From assembly GCF_011602365.1 (NCBI RefSeq), contig NZ_JAAONZ010000002.1, positions 310,001 through 374,000 on the forward strand: DNA of 64,000 nt, read 5' to 3'. Both the position numbers and the translations under genes were made by a program. The notes below the pieces were generated by a model, which saw only the letters and a program-made list of their open reading frames with translations, was not told the origin of the DNA and made no database searches. This stretch comes from Pseudomaricurvus hydrocarbonicus (lineage in GTDB: Bacteria; Pseudomonadota; Gammaproteobacteria; Pseudomonadales; Cellvibrionaceae). Shown here one piece after another: positions 23,592 through 32,595 of this stretch (within the stretch, counting starts at the first letter, position 1; the number at the start of each line of letters is the position of its first letter).

Positions 23592-24847
23592 ATCAGATCG
23601 TGACACCGGCCACACCGCAACACGCCCCCATGACGCAATTTCCGGTAGCCGGCAATATCCTGCAGGTCGGCGGCCAGCCGCTCACCGACATTGCCCGGCA
23701 AGTCCGGCAACACCACGGGCAGCGTCCGTTCTACGTCTACGACCGCGAGGTGATGAATCGCCAGGTACAGGCCCTGCGCGAGCAGCTGCCCGCCGGTATC
23801 CACCTGCACTACGCCATGAAGGCCAATCCCATGCCCGAGGTGGTGAGCCATCTGGCGGCGCAGACCGACGGTCTGGATGTCGCCTCGCACGGTGAACTGG
23901 CCATTGCGCTCGGCACCGGCATCGACCCCGCCAGCATCAGCTTTGCCGGCCCCGGCAAATCCAGCGCCGACCTGCGCGCCGCCATTGAAGCCGGTGTCAT
24001 CATCAACATGGAATCCTCCGGCGAATTGCAGCGCATCACTGAGCTGGCGCTGCAGATGGGCATACGACCCAAAGTGGCGGTGCGGGTGAACCCGGACTTT
24101 GAACTGAAAACCTCGGGCATGAAAATGAGTGGCGGCCCCAAACCGTTTGGCGTCGATGCCGAGCAGGTGCCCGCCATGCTGCAGGACATTCACCAGCGCG
24201 AGCTGGACTTTATGGGGTTTCACATTTTTTGCGGCTCGCAGAACCTCAAGAGCGACGCCATCATTGATGCGCAGAACAAGACCTTTGCCCTGGCCCGTCA
24301 ACTCGCCGACGCCGCCCCCATGCCGTTGCGCTGGCTCAATATCGGCGGCGGCCTGGGCATTCCTTACTTCCCCGGTGAACAGCGTTTGGCGCTGGGCGCG
24401 ATTGGCGAGAATCTGCAATCACTGCTAGAACACTACAGTGACATAACATGCGACAGCGAAGTCGTGATGGAGCTGGGGCGCTATTTAGTCGCCGAAGCCG
24501 GATTGTACGTGTGCGAGGTCATTGACGTGAAATCGTCCCGGGGGGAAACCTTTGTCGTTACCAATGGCGGGCTGCACCATCATTTGGCCGCCTCGGGCAA
24601 TTTTGGCCAGGTGATTCGCAAAAATTACCCGGTGTGCGTGGCCAACCGGATGACGTCAGACAGCATGGAGACGGTCTCGGTGGTCGGCCCGCTGTGCACT
24701 CCGCTGGATATTCTGGCCAGCAAAATGACGCTGCCCAAGGTTCAACCCGGCGACCTGATTGCGCTGTACCAATCCGGTGCCTATGGTTTCAGTGCCAGCC
24801 CGCAGAATTTTTTGGGGCACCCCGAGGCCATCGAACTGGTGGTGTAA
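23588..24847 (+). CDS. PLP-dependent decarboxylase, exosortase A system-associated
   Basis: 419 residues of the ornithine/diaminopimelate decarboxylase fold III family. Lys78 in HYAMKANP binds pyridoxal phosphate; HIFCGSQN, NIGGGLGIPY and the C-terminal CTPLDILA block are family features. The family in XrtA loci acts on an amino acid of unknown identity, presumably linked to the ACP/ligase pair. Start at 23588 overlaps the ligase stop as ATGA. Confidence 0.93.
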   Translation: MNQIVTPATPQHAPMTQFPVAGNILQVGGQPLTDIARQVRQHHGQRPFYVYDREVMNRQVQALREQLPAGIHLHYAMKANPMPEVVSHLAAQTDGLDVASHGELAIALGTGIDPASISFAGPGKSSADLRAAIEAGVIINMESSGELQRITELALQMGIRPKVAVRVNPDFELKTSGMKMSGGPKPFGVDAEQVPAMLQDIHQRELDFMGFHIFCGSQNLKSDAIIDAQNKTFALARQLADAAPMPLRWLNIGGGLGIPYFPGEQRLALGAIGENLQSLLEHYSDITCDSEVVMELGRYLVAEAGLYVCEVIDVKSSRGETFVVTNGGLHHHLAASGNFGQVIRKNYPVCVANRMTSDSMETVSVVGPLCTPLDILASKMTLPKVQPGDLIALYQSGAYGFSASPQNFLGHPEAIELVV

Positions 24848-24879
24848 CCTCAACATCAGCGCACTTATGCTAAACAAAA

Positions 24880-24969
24880 TTCACTGCAACCAATTTCGCT
24901 ACAACAATGTTCTCTACAACAAAGTTCTCTACAACAAAACTCTCTACAACAGAGCTCGCTAAACAAGTT
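24880..24969. repeat. 15-bp degenerate tandem repeat, six units
   Basis: Six 15-base units run from 24880 to 24969; the core is TTCTCTACAACAAAG, units 3 and 4 are nearly identical. On the plus strand they read FSTTK repeats in frame with the methyltransferase, so they could form an N-terminal extension if translation starts at 24907. Confidence 0.85.
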
Positions 24970-25011
24970 CGCCAAAAACCTACGCTAAGAAAGAGCATAA
25001 AGGCCTCCGGT

Positions 25012-25710
25012 ATGGAAGAAGCAGAGTTTGACAAGTTCGCGGAAGAATATTCGAACATTCACAATGCCAACATCAGGCTTTCGGGCGAGAACTCGGATTT
25101 CTTTTCGGAATACAAAATACAGGATCTGGCCAAATTGATCGACGGTCACGACAGCCGAAGTCTCGACATCCTGGATTTTGGTTGCGGTGTGGGCAAGTCC
25201 ATCCCCTATATGCACAAGTATTTTCCCCAAAGCCACCTAACCGGTCTCGACGTTTCTCAAAAAAGCCTGAACATTGCCCGCCACCATCACGCCCCCATCG
25301 CTGAATTTCAGCACTTTGATGGCCAACAGATCCCCTACCCAGACGCATCCTTTGACATTATTTTTACCGCCTGCGTGTTCCATCACATAGACGAAGAGGA
25401 GCACGAGTCGTTATTTACAGAAATCTATCGATGTCTCAAGCCCGGCGGAATGTTTGTGATTTTTGAACACAACCCGCTCAACCCGTTAACGGTTCATGCT
25501 GTCAACACCTGCCCATTTGATGAGAATGCCAAACTGATTATCTCCGGGAGAATTAAAAAGAAGTTAACGCACGCCCACTTTTCGGACATCAAGCTGTGCT
25601 ATCGAATATTTTTTCCTTCGTTGTTTAAACGCCTTCGGCCTGCCGAAATGTTTTTAACCAAACTGCCTCTGGGAGCGCAATATTATCTTGCTGCCAAGAA
25701 AACTGCTTGA
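25012..25710 (+). CDS. SAM-dependent methyltransferase
   Basis: 232 residues from ATG 25012 (AAGG 9 bases upstream). A longer frame from 24907 adds 35 residues made of the FSTTK repeats and is less likely. Motif I LDFGCGVGKS binds S-adenosylmethionine; the motif FTACVFHHI and CLKPGGMFVIFEHN follow. A class I methyltransferase, probably acting on a sugar or lipid intermediate of the polysaccharide. The gene overlaps the GtrA gene by 23 bases. Confidence 0.85.
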   Translation: MEEAEFDKFAEEYSNIHNANIRLSGENSDFFSEYKIQDLAKLIDGHDSRSLDILDFGCGVGKSIPYMHKYFPQSHLTGLDVSQKSLNIARHHHAPIAEFQHFDGQQIPYPDASFDIIFTACVFHHIDEEEHESLFTEIYRCLKPGGMFVIFEHNPLNPLTVHAVNTCPFDENAKLIISGRIKKKLTHAHFSDIKLCYRIFFPSLFKRLRPAEMFLTKLPLGAQYYLAAKKTA

Positions 25711-26098
25711 TTTAAACATCACCAAATATTCCATCGTGGGTGTAGCCAATACCATAGTTGGCCTGTCTGTGATTTTCTTCAGCTTCCACATTTTGGGATT
25801 CAACGAATACCTCTCCAACGCGATTGGCTATTTAGTGGGATTTTGCCTTTCTTTCACGCTCAATGCGCGCTGGACCTTTAATTACAGCGGAAAAACCAGC
25901 ACCGCCGCCTTACGGTTTTTATCGGTGGCGCTGATCAGCTATAGCCTCAACCTGTTGACTCTGCACCTGTTGTTGACACACACCCAAACACCGGTGGATC
26001 TGGCCCAGATAATCGCCAACGTCAGTTATTTCTTATCCGGTTTCTTTTTAAGCAAACACTTCGCCTTCAACCCCTCGAGAAAAGAGCAACCGCAATGA
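25688..26098 (+). CDS. GtrA-family membrane protein
   Basis: 136 residues with four membrane segments (about 12-32, 39-58, 75-95, 102-122) and the GtrA features YSIVGVANTIVGL, NAIGYLVGFCLSFTLNARWTF and FLSKHFAF. GtrA proteins are thought to flip undecaprenyl-phosphate sugars across the inner membrane. The start is a TTG at 25688 inside the upstream gene. It pairs with the GtrB-like transferase that follows with ATGA-type overlap. Confidence 0.85.
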   Translation: MLPRKLLDLNITKYSIVGVANTIVGLSVIFFSFHILGFNEYLSNAIGYLVGFCLSFTLNARWTFNYSGKTSTAALRFLSVALISYSLNLLTLHLLLTHTQTPVDLAQIIANVSYFLSGFFLSKHFAFNPSRKEQPQ

Positions 26099-27186
26099 TC
26101 AACACCTGCCCCGCCCTGGACATTGTGATCCCCTGTTACAACGAAGAAGAGGTACTCGCTGAAACCGCCAGTCGCATCAGCGAACTGTTGTGCAAGATGA
26201 TCCGCAACAAAACCGTCGCCGCCACCAGCTGCATCCTGTTTGTGGATGACGGCAGTGCCGACACCACCTGGCAGTTGATCTCCGAGTTATCCAGGCAATA
26301 CCCACACATCCGGGGGATCCAACTCTCCCGGAACCGAGGCCACCAAAATGCGTTACTGGCCGGGCTCGCCAACACCCGGGGAGATGCCGTTGTCAGCATT
26401 GATGCTGACCTGCAGGACGATATCAATGTCATTGAAGACATGGTCAACTGCTTTAAGGAAGGCAACGATATCGTCTACGGCGTCAGGGACGACCGCAGCA
26501 CAGACACCTTTTTCAAGCGCCACAGCGCAATCCTCTTCTACCGACTGCTGCGGCTGATGGGCATTGATATTATCATCAACCACGCCGACTATCGTCTGTT
26601 AAGTCGACGGGCGCTGCAAGCGCTCAATCAACACCAGGAAGTCAATCTGTTTTTACGTGGCATTGTACCCACTCTGGGGTTCAACTCCTGCAAAGTCACC
26701 TACAAACGCAATGAACGCTTCGCCGGAGAATCGAAATACCCATTGAAAAAGATGCTCGCGTTGGCGTTTGATGGCATCACCTCTTTTTCCGCGGTGCCCT
26801 TGCGGGCCATTGCCATACTGGGCATTCTGGTGTTTGCGTTCAGTATGTTAATTTCTCTCTGGGCACTGTGGGTGCGACTGTTTACCGACACTGCCGTTCC
26901 CGGCTGGGCCTCTTCCGTCCTGCCCATCTATCTGCTGGGGGGGCTACAACTGTTAGGTATGGGCGTGGTCGGTGAATATGTCGCAAAAGTTTATCTGGAA
27001 ACCAAACGCCGGCCCAAGTACTTTATTGCAGACAGTATTGAAGAACAGGGCCGTATTGAAGAACCCGAGGCCGATCATCAGACAGCGCCGGTGGCCGACC
27101 GTTTTGAACAGCAGATCGACAACCGTTTCGACACCGCCACTGCGACTCCGAGGGCGAGCCAAACCGAACGCCAGGCCAACCGGTAG
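26095..27186 (+). CDS. GtrB-like undecaprenyl-phosphate glycosyltransferase
   Basis: 363 residues. The N-terminal GT2 domain shows IVIPCYNEEEVL, FVDDGSAD and the DxD motif SIDADLQDD; two membrane helices (about 242-264 and 277-297) anchor it. This is the organisation of GtrB/dolichol-phosphate transferases, which make a polyprenyl-phosphate sugar for later use in the periplasm. The tail of about 55 residues is polar and unlike GtrB. With GtrA it could supply the GT39-like enzyme encoded on the opposite strand. Confidence 0.9.
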   Translation: MINTCPALDIVIPCYNEEEVLAETASRISELLCKMIRNKTVAATSCILFVDDGSADTTWQLISELSRQYPHIRGIQLSRNRGHQNALLAGLANTRGDAVVSIDADLQDDINVIEDMVNCFKEGNDIVYGVRDDRSTDTFFKRHSAILFYRLLRLMGIDIIINHADYRLLSRRALQALNQHQEVNLFLRGIVPTLGFNSCKVTYKRNERFAGESKYPLKKMLALAFDGITSFSAVPLRAIAILGILVFAFSMLISLWALWVRLFTDTAVPGWASSVLPIYLLGGLQLLGMGVVGEYVAKVYLETKRRPKYFIADSIEEQGRIEEPEADHQTAPVADRFEQQIDNRFDTATATPRASQTERQANR

Positions 27187-27206
27187 AGCGGAGACGCCGC
27201 GATGGT

Positions 27207-28550
27207 TTAGTCATTTTTTATTCTGCCCGAAAAGTTAAATTTGTATTCGATCATCCGGTTCAGACACCAGGCCGCCAGGATCATCACGAACGGCATGGCT
27301 GGATGATGGTAGCGTATTTGACCGGTAAATACGGCAGAGATGAGCGAGACAAACAGTGGCATGCACAATAACAGCCCCAGCGGCATGAGGCGTTCATCCC
27401 TCACCAGAATAGCCCGGGCAATCGCCACTGCCGCCATTAGAGCCAGTGCCAACATGGCCAGGTAATACAACTGATTGAGCAGTTGCAGGTAAAAAATAGT
27501 GCCCGTCGAGGCGGGATAATCCCGCTGAAAGCTCCAAAATCCATCGGTGTCCTTCTGCCACAGGATAAACACTTTTTTCGGCATCCAGGACAACCATTCC
27601 AGTTTATGGCTGCCGATCCACTCATGCGACAGGGCTTTATAATTTTTATTCAGCTCGACTTGTCGCTCGACCCGCTGCTCCCAGGGAATGCCATAGTTCG
27701 ATTCAAAGGTGTCCGGATTTTCATGGTCGTAATAATCTCCGGTTGTGTCATCATTGGCCCCCGTATAGAGGGCGACGCCGCCATTGGTTGACACCAGAAT
27801 CCACTCGCCAAACACATTAAAATTTCGCAGCGACCAGGGCGAAACCAGCAACAGCAAAAACAGATAGACGATCACTGCGGAGCGCAACACCTTTAACCAG
27901 GAATACGCGGGATACACAATACCCAAGGCAATAACGGCCCCCAACGGAAACGCCAAAGTCTGTGGTTTAACCAATGTTGCCACGCCAAAAATCAGCCCAC
28001 ACACCACCAGGCCCAACAGATTATCCCTGCCTTTAATCAACAGCATAAACGCCAACATGGCAATGGCCAGGTACAGGGTTTCACAATTGGCGGCCCCATG
28101 GTAGGCAATGTGATTGGGATAGATGGCATAGGCCAGCAGCGCCACTCGCGCCACCCATTCGCTGCCTGTGAGTGTCCGGGCAAACCAGACAATCAGCCAC
28201 ATGACCAACGCCGCGGAGACCGTATTAATCACCAGAATCGACAGGGGAACAGATCCAAATATCGCCAGGCTTCCCGCCAGGATAGCCGGCCAGCCAATGG
28301 GCCAGTAGGCGGTGGGGTGCCCCCCCTCCTGATACCCCATGCCCGCCAGCAGCTCATGGGCACGAGCGACATACCAGGCGGCATCTGATGCCGGTTCAAT
28401 CGGGAACATCAGAGCCACGGCTATGCGCAACAACAACCCCAAACCGATACACAGGGGAATAAACAGCGGGTGGTAGAGTATGTGCCCAAGGTAGTTAAAA
28501 TTTTCTGCCGGTGCGGCGGTTGCGTCCGTGGCCAAAGAGCTGTCTCCCAT
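27207..28550 (-). CDS. GT39/ArnT-like membrane glycosyltransferase
   Basis: 447 residues with about ten to twelve membrane segments, the first near residues 30-50. The first periplasmic loop carries SDAAWYVARAHELLAG...GHPTAYWPIGWP, the pattern of PMT/ArnT-type transferases that use polyprenyl-phosphate sugars. It likely adds a sugar to a lipid or polysaccharide on the periplasmic side. It is the only minus-strand gene in the plus-strand block and ends 20 bases from the GtrB-like gene's end. Confidence 0.85.
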   Translation of the reverse strand: MGDSSLATDATAAPAENFNYLGHILYHPLFIPLCIGLGLLLRIAVALMFPIEPASDAAWYVARAHELLAGMGYQEGGHPTAYWPIGWPAILAGSLAIFGSVPLSILVINTVSAALVMWLIVWFARTLTGSEWVARVALLAYAIYPNHIAYHGAANCETLYLAIAMLAFMLLIKGRDNLLGLVVCGLIFGVATLVKPQTLAFPLGAVIALGIVYPAYSWLKVLRSAVIVYLFLLLLVSPWSLRNFNVFGEWILVSTNGGVALYTGANDDTTGDYYDHENPDTFESNYGIPWEQRVERQVELNKNYKALSHEWIGSHKLEWLSWMPKKVFILWQKDTDGFWSFQRDYPASTGTIFYLQLLNQLYYLAMLALALMAAVAIARAILVRDERLMPLGLLLCMPLFVSLISAVFTGQIRYHHPAMPFVMILAAWCLNRMIEYKFNFSGRIKND

Positions 28551-28817
28551 ATCCGTCCAAAACGGCGGTTGTGTTTATCGTAGAAGGTGCTGTGATTGAG
28601 TGGTGGTCAGAAAAAATGTTGTCGCCCCAAGAGAAGTTCTTGTCATTGCCTCGAAAACCAGCGGTCTCGACCCACGTCGACTTTTTGACCCACAAAACGA
28701 CGCGAAGCCCACAGCATAGACTCTTAAGAATTTTCGGCAACGATGCGGTAATTCTAGTCGAGGCGACTACACTCTGCCATAAACCCAGCGAAAGGACACA
28801 CCTGGAGTCCACGAGGT
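28551..28817. promoter_or_regulatory. Divergent intergenic region
   Basis: 267 bases between the GT39-like gene and the secreted beta-propeller gene. It should carry promoters in both directions; TACACT at 28768-28773 is a possible -10 for the rightward genes. I see no RNA gene. Confidence 0.4.
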
Positions 28818-31007
28818 ATGAGAAGCACATTATTCGGCGGAGGCCTAATCGTAATGGTACTGCTCGCCATGAAACTGGTGAGCAGCGATGTCATTTCCGG
28901 CCCCTCTGCGCAGCCCGTACTGGCGACCGAAGCGTATACCAGTCAAAACCTGGCAGATTGCATGTCGGCCTTAAAAAATACCCGCGGTGGCTGGTGCGAA
29001 CTCCGGGTCAGCGCCGACACCCCCGGCATTGCCAGTGTCTGGCCAGCCAAAGAACCTCGCATCCAACATTCGGTGGGGCCCAAGGCGGTGCTCATTGCCT
29101 GGAGCAGTGCTGCCTGGGACAGCGACAATCAAACCTTCTATTTTATGGGTGGCGGCGGTCGCGACTACGCCGGCAACGAGGTGTACCGTTTTTCAATAAA
29201 GGACGGCAAGTGGACGCGACTCACCAGCCCCAGCCCACTGGATCACTGGACCCGCTTTAAACAACGTCAATTTTGGATTCCGGATGTGCGCTCCGTGCCG
29301 CCGGCGTCATACATCAATGACGGGCTGGTCTTCAACCGCGACACCGGCACCATCATTTTACTGGCCAGCCCTCCAGCCAACGGCGCCAAGGTGAGGGACG
29401 ACGAGAAAGCCTCACCGGATCTCTACCTGGAAGACGGCAACGACCCACACCAATATGAATTTAACCCCTCGGAGACCGAAACCCGTCATGGTCTCGCGCC
29501 CTTAAGCTGGCGACGCATTGGCGATTTCCCCTGGCCCACCGCTCGCAGTGTGCAGCTGCCCAACGGCCAACTGCTGCTGGGCAACAATGAACAGTTATAC
29601 GAGGTCAGCCAGGGGAGTGACGGTCAACTGCAAAATCCAAAACTGTTTTACGATGACCACAAGAGTCGTGGCGGTAACGCAGTCTATGACGCACACCGTG
29701 ACTGGGTCTGGAGCATCTATCTGGACAGTCTGGTTGCCGTCGACACTTCCGGAAAGTCCATGCTGGACCTAAAATTGCCAATGAAAACCGACAAGTCCCT
29801 GGCGTTTGATAAGGATGGCAATATTGTCCTTTGGGATGGTAACACCCGTATCTTCACTCTGGATCCCGATGCGCCCAGTCCTCAGTGGCGCACCATCAAC
29901 TGGGTAGATGACGGCCCCTACGGCGGCATGAGACGGCGCGTGTATGGCAAGTGGGTGCACCTGGGCAACAATTATTTTGCCGGTATTTCCAGCTACAGCC
30001 ACGGTGTCTGGATTTACAAGCACCCCACGGCCCCCGATCTGGGGCGCACACTCTCGGACACAAATCTGCAAAAAATGATTGACCGGGCCGAACCACACTC
30101 AACCTTAAAACTCCCGGCCGGACTTTATCCCTACGGACTGCGAATCGCCAAGCCGCTGACGCTGGATCTCGAAGGCGTAGAACTGATGGAAGTCTCTGGC
30201 AGCAAGGGGTTCCTTAACATCCTCAGCAGTGGCGAGCCGGTCACCATCCGCAATTTTGAGGCCAGCGGTGAAACCGGTGCGGCCCAATCCGGCAATCTGG
30301 CCGGCATTCGCATTACCGGAGTCAACTTTAACGTCAGCCTGGAAAACGTCACCATTCGCAAAACAGCCATCGGCGTCATGACCGACAATCGCGGCGGTCA
30401 ACTGTCCATCAACGACAGTGTGTTTGAAGATATTGGCTACTACAAACGCAAAGGTTTGAGCCACGTTATTTACGCCGGGGCCATCGACTCTTTGACCGTC
30501 ACCAATTCCCGCATGCAGAGGGCGTTACATTTGGGGCATCTGCTCAAGTCTCGCGCCAAATCCACCAGCATCAGCAATACCCAATTACTGGGCCTGCAGA
30601 GCCGCCACAGCCGGGTCATTGACCTCTCTTGCGGTGGCAGTCTGAGCGTTAAGAATTCTGTCTTGCAAAGCAGCTCCCTGACCGACAATCAGGACATGAT
30701 TTCGGTCGGTGTCGAACAGCCACAAAATTGCCGTCAGGGCTTGCTGGATGGCCATGTCGACATTCAGGACAGCGTCATCGTGTTTGATCGGGACACGCCC
30801 GCCGCCAACAAGAACCGCCTGTTCACCTGGCGAACCGGTGTTAACCACCTGTCCCTGAGCAACAACATTATTGTCAACCGCGGCAACAACAATCTGTTGG
30901 ACGAGGAAATTGGCAACACCACCCTCGAGGAGGAATCCCATAACAATGCCATGTTTACCAATCGTCAAGCCGCTGGCCTGAACCCGACACCGGACACCTC
31001 GCCCTGA
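28818..31007 (+). CDS. Secreted protein with beta-propeller and parallel beta-helix domains
   Basis: 729 residues with a signal-like N-terminus (about 4-20, LFGGGLIVMVLLAMKLV). Residues about 90-400 have repeated WDS-NQTFYFMGGGG and DRDTGTIIL-style blades, like Kelch or galactose-oxidase propellers. Residues about 410-700 show repeated short strands (GVELMEVSGSKGF..., NVTIRKTAIGV...) typical of right-handed parallel beta-helix carbohydrate-binding or lyase folds. No catalytic site can be named. It should act in the periplasm or outside, on the polysaccharide made here. It has no PEP-CTERM tail. Confidence 0.7.
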   Translation: MRSTLFGGGLIVMVLLAMKLVSSDVISGPSAQPVLATEAYTSQNLADCMSALKNTRGGWCELRVSADTPGIASVWPAKEPRIQHSVGPKAVLIAWSSAAWDSDNQTFYFMGGGGRDYAGNEVYRFSIKDGKWTRLTSPSPLDHWTRFKQRQFWIPDVRSVPPASYINDGLVFNRDTGTIILLASPPANGAKVRDDEKASPDLYLEDGNDPHQYEFNPSETETRHGLAPLSWRRIGDFPWPTARSVQLPNGQLLLGNNEQLYEVSQGSDGQLQNPKLFYDDHKSRGGNAVYDAHRDWVWSIYLDSLVAVDTSGKSMLDLKLPMKTDKSLAFDKDGNIVLWDGNTRIFTLDPDAPSPQWRTINWVDDGPYGGMRRRVYGKWVHLGNNYFAGISSYSHGVWIYKHPTAPDLGRTLSDTNLQKMIDRAEPHSTLKLPAGLYPYGLRIAKPLTLDLEGVELMEVSGSKGFLNILSSGEPVTIRNFEASGETGAAQSGNLAGIRITGVNFNVSLENVTIRKTAIGVMTDNRGGQLSINDSVFEDIGYYKRKGLSHVIYAGAIDSLTVTNSRMQRALHLGHLLKSRAKSTSISNTQLLGLQSRHSRVIDLSCGGSLSVKNSVLQSSSLTDNQDMISVGVEQPQNCRQGLLDGHVDIQDSVIVFDRDTPAANKNRLFTWRTGVNHLSLSNNIIVNRGNNNLLDEEIGNTTLEEESHNNAMFTNRQAAGLNPTPDTSP

Positions 31008-31121
31008 CTCAATACCGGGCTCATGGCCGGTGCTATACCGCTTCACGCTCTGGCCACAGTGGTCCAAACACACCGCCAGCCCAGCAACGCCAAGAGATTA
31101 ATACCAACACAGGAATTCAGT

Positions 31122-32219
31122 GTGCACAGCCCTTTAGGCCTACCCTTGTTTTTGTTTGCCCGAGCGACCCTCACCCTGGTGATGGTCGGCTTGTTTGGCG
31201 TCACTGCCCACGTGTCGGCCGTTGAGGCCGCCGAAGATTCACCCCGTTCCAAATTAGCCGAACTGGCCACTGCGATGGAGCCCGGTGAGTGGGAAGAGCT
31301 CAACGCCAAACGCCCTTACAAATTGATGCGGGTCTTTGTCGGTCGCCGGGATTCCGGCAAAGAAATTTGGCACCACATTGCCGGCTGGACCGATGATGCC
31401 AAGTGGGACCCCAAAACACGACAGTGGTTGTATATGGGCTACCGCATACAAAACAAGTTTATTGCCTACTCAGAAGACAGTAATCAATGGCAGATACTGC
31501 CCGGTCCATTTGGCTGGCAAAGTCCGGAGCCGGGTCAGTTTAAAGACACGCGTAAAACCCAGTTCGGGCATGTGTATGGTCGCAACGCCTTCGATATTGA
31601 GCACGGAATCTTTTATGTCTCATTGAGTGGCTACACCTACGCCTACAAACTGCAAGACGGCACCTGGTCGCGCACTCCCGGCGGCAGCCGTATGACCATT
31701 GAGTACTTCCCAGGGCTGGGCTTGCTGTCGCTTGCCACTCGTCCGGGTCGCAATAAACATGAGTTTCCCCTCACTCTGTTAAAGCATCAGTCTCCGTTAC
31801 AACCCCACATCAACGCCTGGGAACCGTTTGCCACCCTGCCATTTTCTGGTCATCACGCCATTGTGCATTACAACCCCAGGCTGGATGAGATGCTCTTTAT
31901 TGCCGGCAACAATGATCGCCGGGTGATCACCCTGAGTCGCGATGGCACACTGACCCGCAAGAGCGACCTGCCCTTCGATATGACCGTCAGACACGGACAG
32001 GTCGTCGTGGACCCCGACACCGGTCTCTATTTAATTTTTAATGAGGGCACACTGCATGAATTTGACAGTCAAACCAATCAATACCGGGCTGTCAGTGACT
32101 TTCGCCCTCCCTGGGGGAAATACGAAATGCCGGTTCCGGCGGCCATTCCCGAGCTGGGTGTCATACTGTTTGTGGACGATAAAACACTGCTGTACAAACA
32201 TCGCCCAGTTAAAAACTAA
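31122..32219 (+). CDS. Secreted beta-propeller protein
   Basis: 365 residues from GTG 31122, which has AGGA 7 bases upstream; an ATG at 31023 lacks such a site. A signal peptide spans about 10-35. The rest repeats blade-like strands (DPKTRQWLYMGYR, DIEHGIFYVSLSG, DPDTGLYLIFNEG), like the propeller half of the previous gene, which it follows on the same strand. The shared blade pattern suggests the two are paralogous and work on the same glycan. Confidence 0.65.
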   Translation: MHSPLGLPLFLFARATLTLVMVGLFGVTAHVSAVEAAEDSPRSKLAELATAMEPGEWEELNAKRPYKLMRVFVGRRDSGKEIWHHIAGWTDDAKWDPKTRQWLYMGYRIQNKFIAYSEDSNQWQILPGPFGWQSPEPGQFKDTRKTQFGHVYGRNAFDIEHGIFYVSLSGYTYAYKLQDGTWSRTPGGSRMTIEYFPGLGLLSLATRPGRNKHEFPLTLLKHQSPLQPHINAWEPFATLPFSGHHAIVHYNPRLDEMLFIAGNNDRRVITLSRDGTLTRKSDLPFDMTVRHGQVVVDPDTGLYLIFNEGTLHEFDSQTNQYRAVSDFRPPWGKYEMPVPAAIPELGVILFVDDKTLLYKHRPVKN

Positions 32220-32595
32220 TGAGAATTAAAAAAAATATGGACTATTCTACAATGGAACATAAAAAGTGGGTGTCGTGAAATTATTTATCTGTTTATGAAC
32301 TAAAATACTTCTGTTACATAACATTTTTGTTGATTGATGAGGAAACTGGCGCCAGTTGATCTGGGCTCCACGTTCGTTGTCTGGTGGTCAATCAATTTTT
32401 TTCTGTCCTTATCTGCCAAAGACCCAGCGCTCAAGGCAAGTATTGAAAATTTCTACCGACCATCATCGAGGCAAGTGTGAGGGATATGTGTGAGGAACAT
32501 TCAGTGAATAAGGGAATGCAACAACAGCTGTTTGCTGAATTTCCGACCCTGCCAGCCCTCCCGATCTCAGTCTGCAACCCGAGGACCATCAAGCA
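32220..32595 (+). other. AT-rich intergenic region
   Basis: 376 bases with no supported gene. The first half is AT-rich (32225-32340) and probably carries a promoter for the glycosyltransferase-flippase genes; I cannot pick specific hexamers with confidence. Confidence 0.4.

Noticed and set aside
22668-24418. Long minus-strand frames (261 and 378 codons) opposite the ligase and decarboxylase genes
   Set aside because: They are His/Gly/Arg-rich mirror translations of two clearly recognised enzymes in GC-rich DNA.
24880-24969. Transcription terminator after the decarboxylase gene
   Set aside because: It is a direct tandem repeat without a GC stem or T run.
28818-31007. PEP-CTERM substrate protein
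   Set aside because: The C-terminus ends GLNPTPDTSP and has no PEP motif, membrane segment or basic end.
29769-31073. Minus-strand frames opposite the beta-propeller/beta-helix gene
   Set aside because: Antisense shadows with Val/Ala/Gly-rich translation and no start signals; the plus-strand gene has a signal peptide and repeat pattern.
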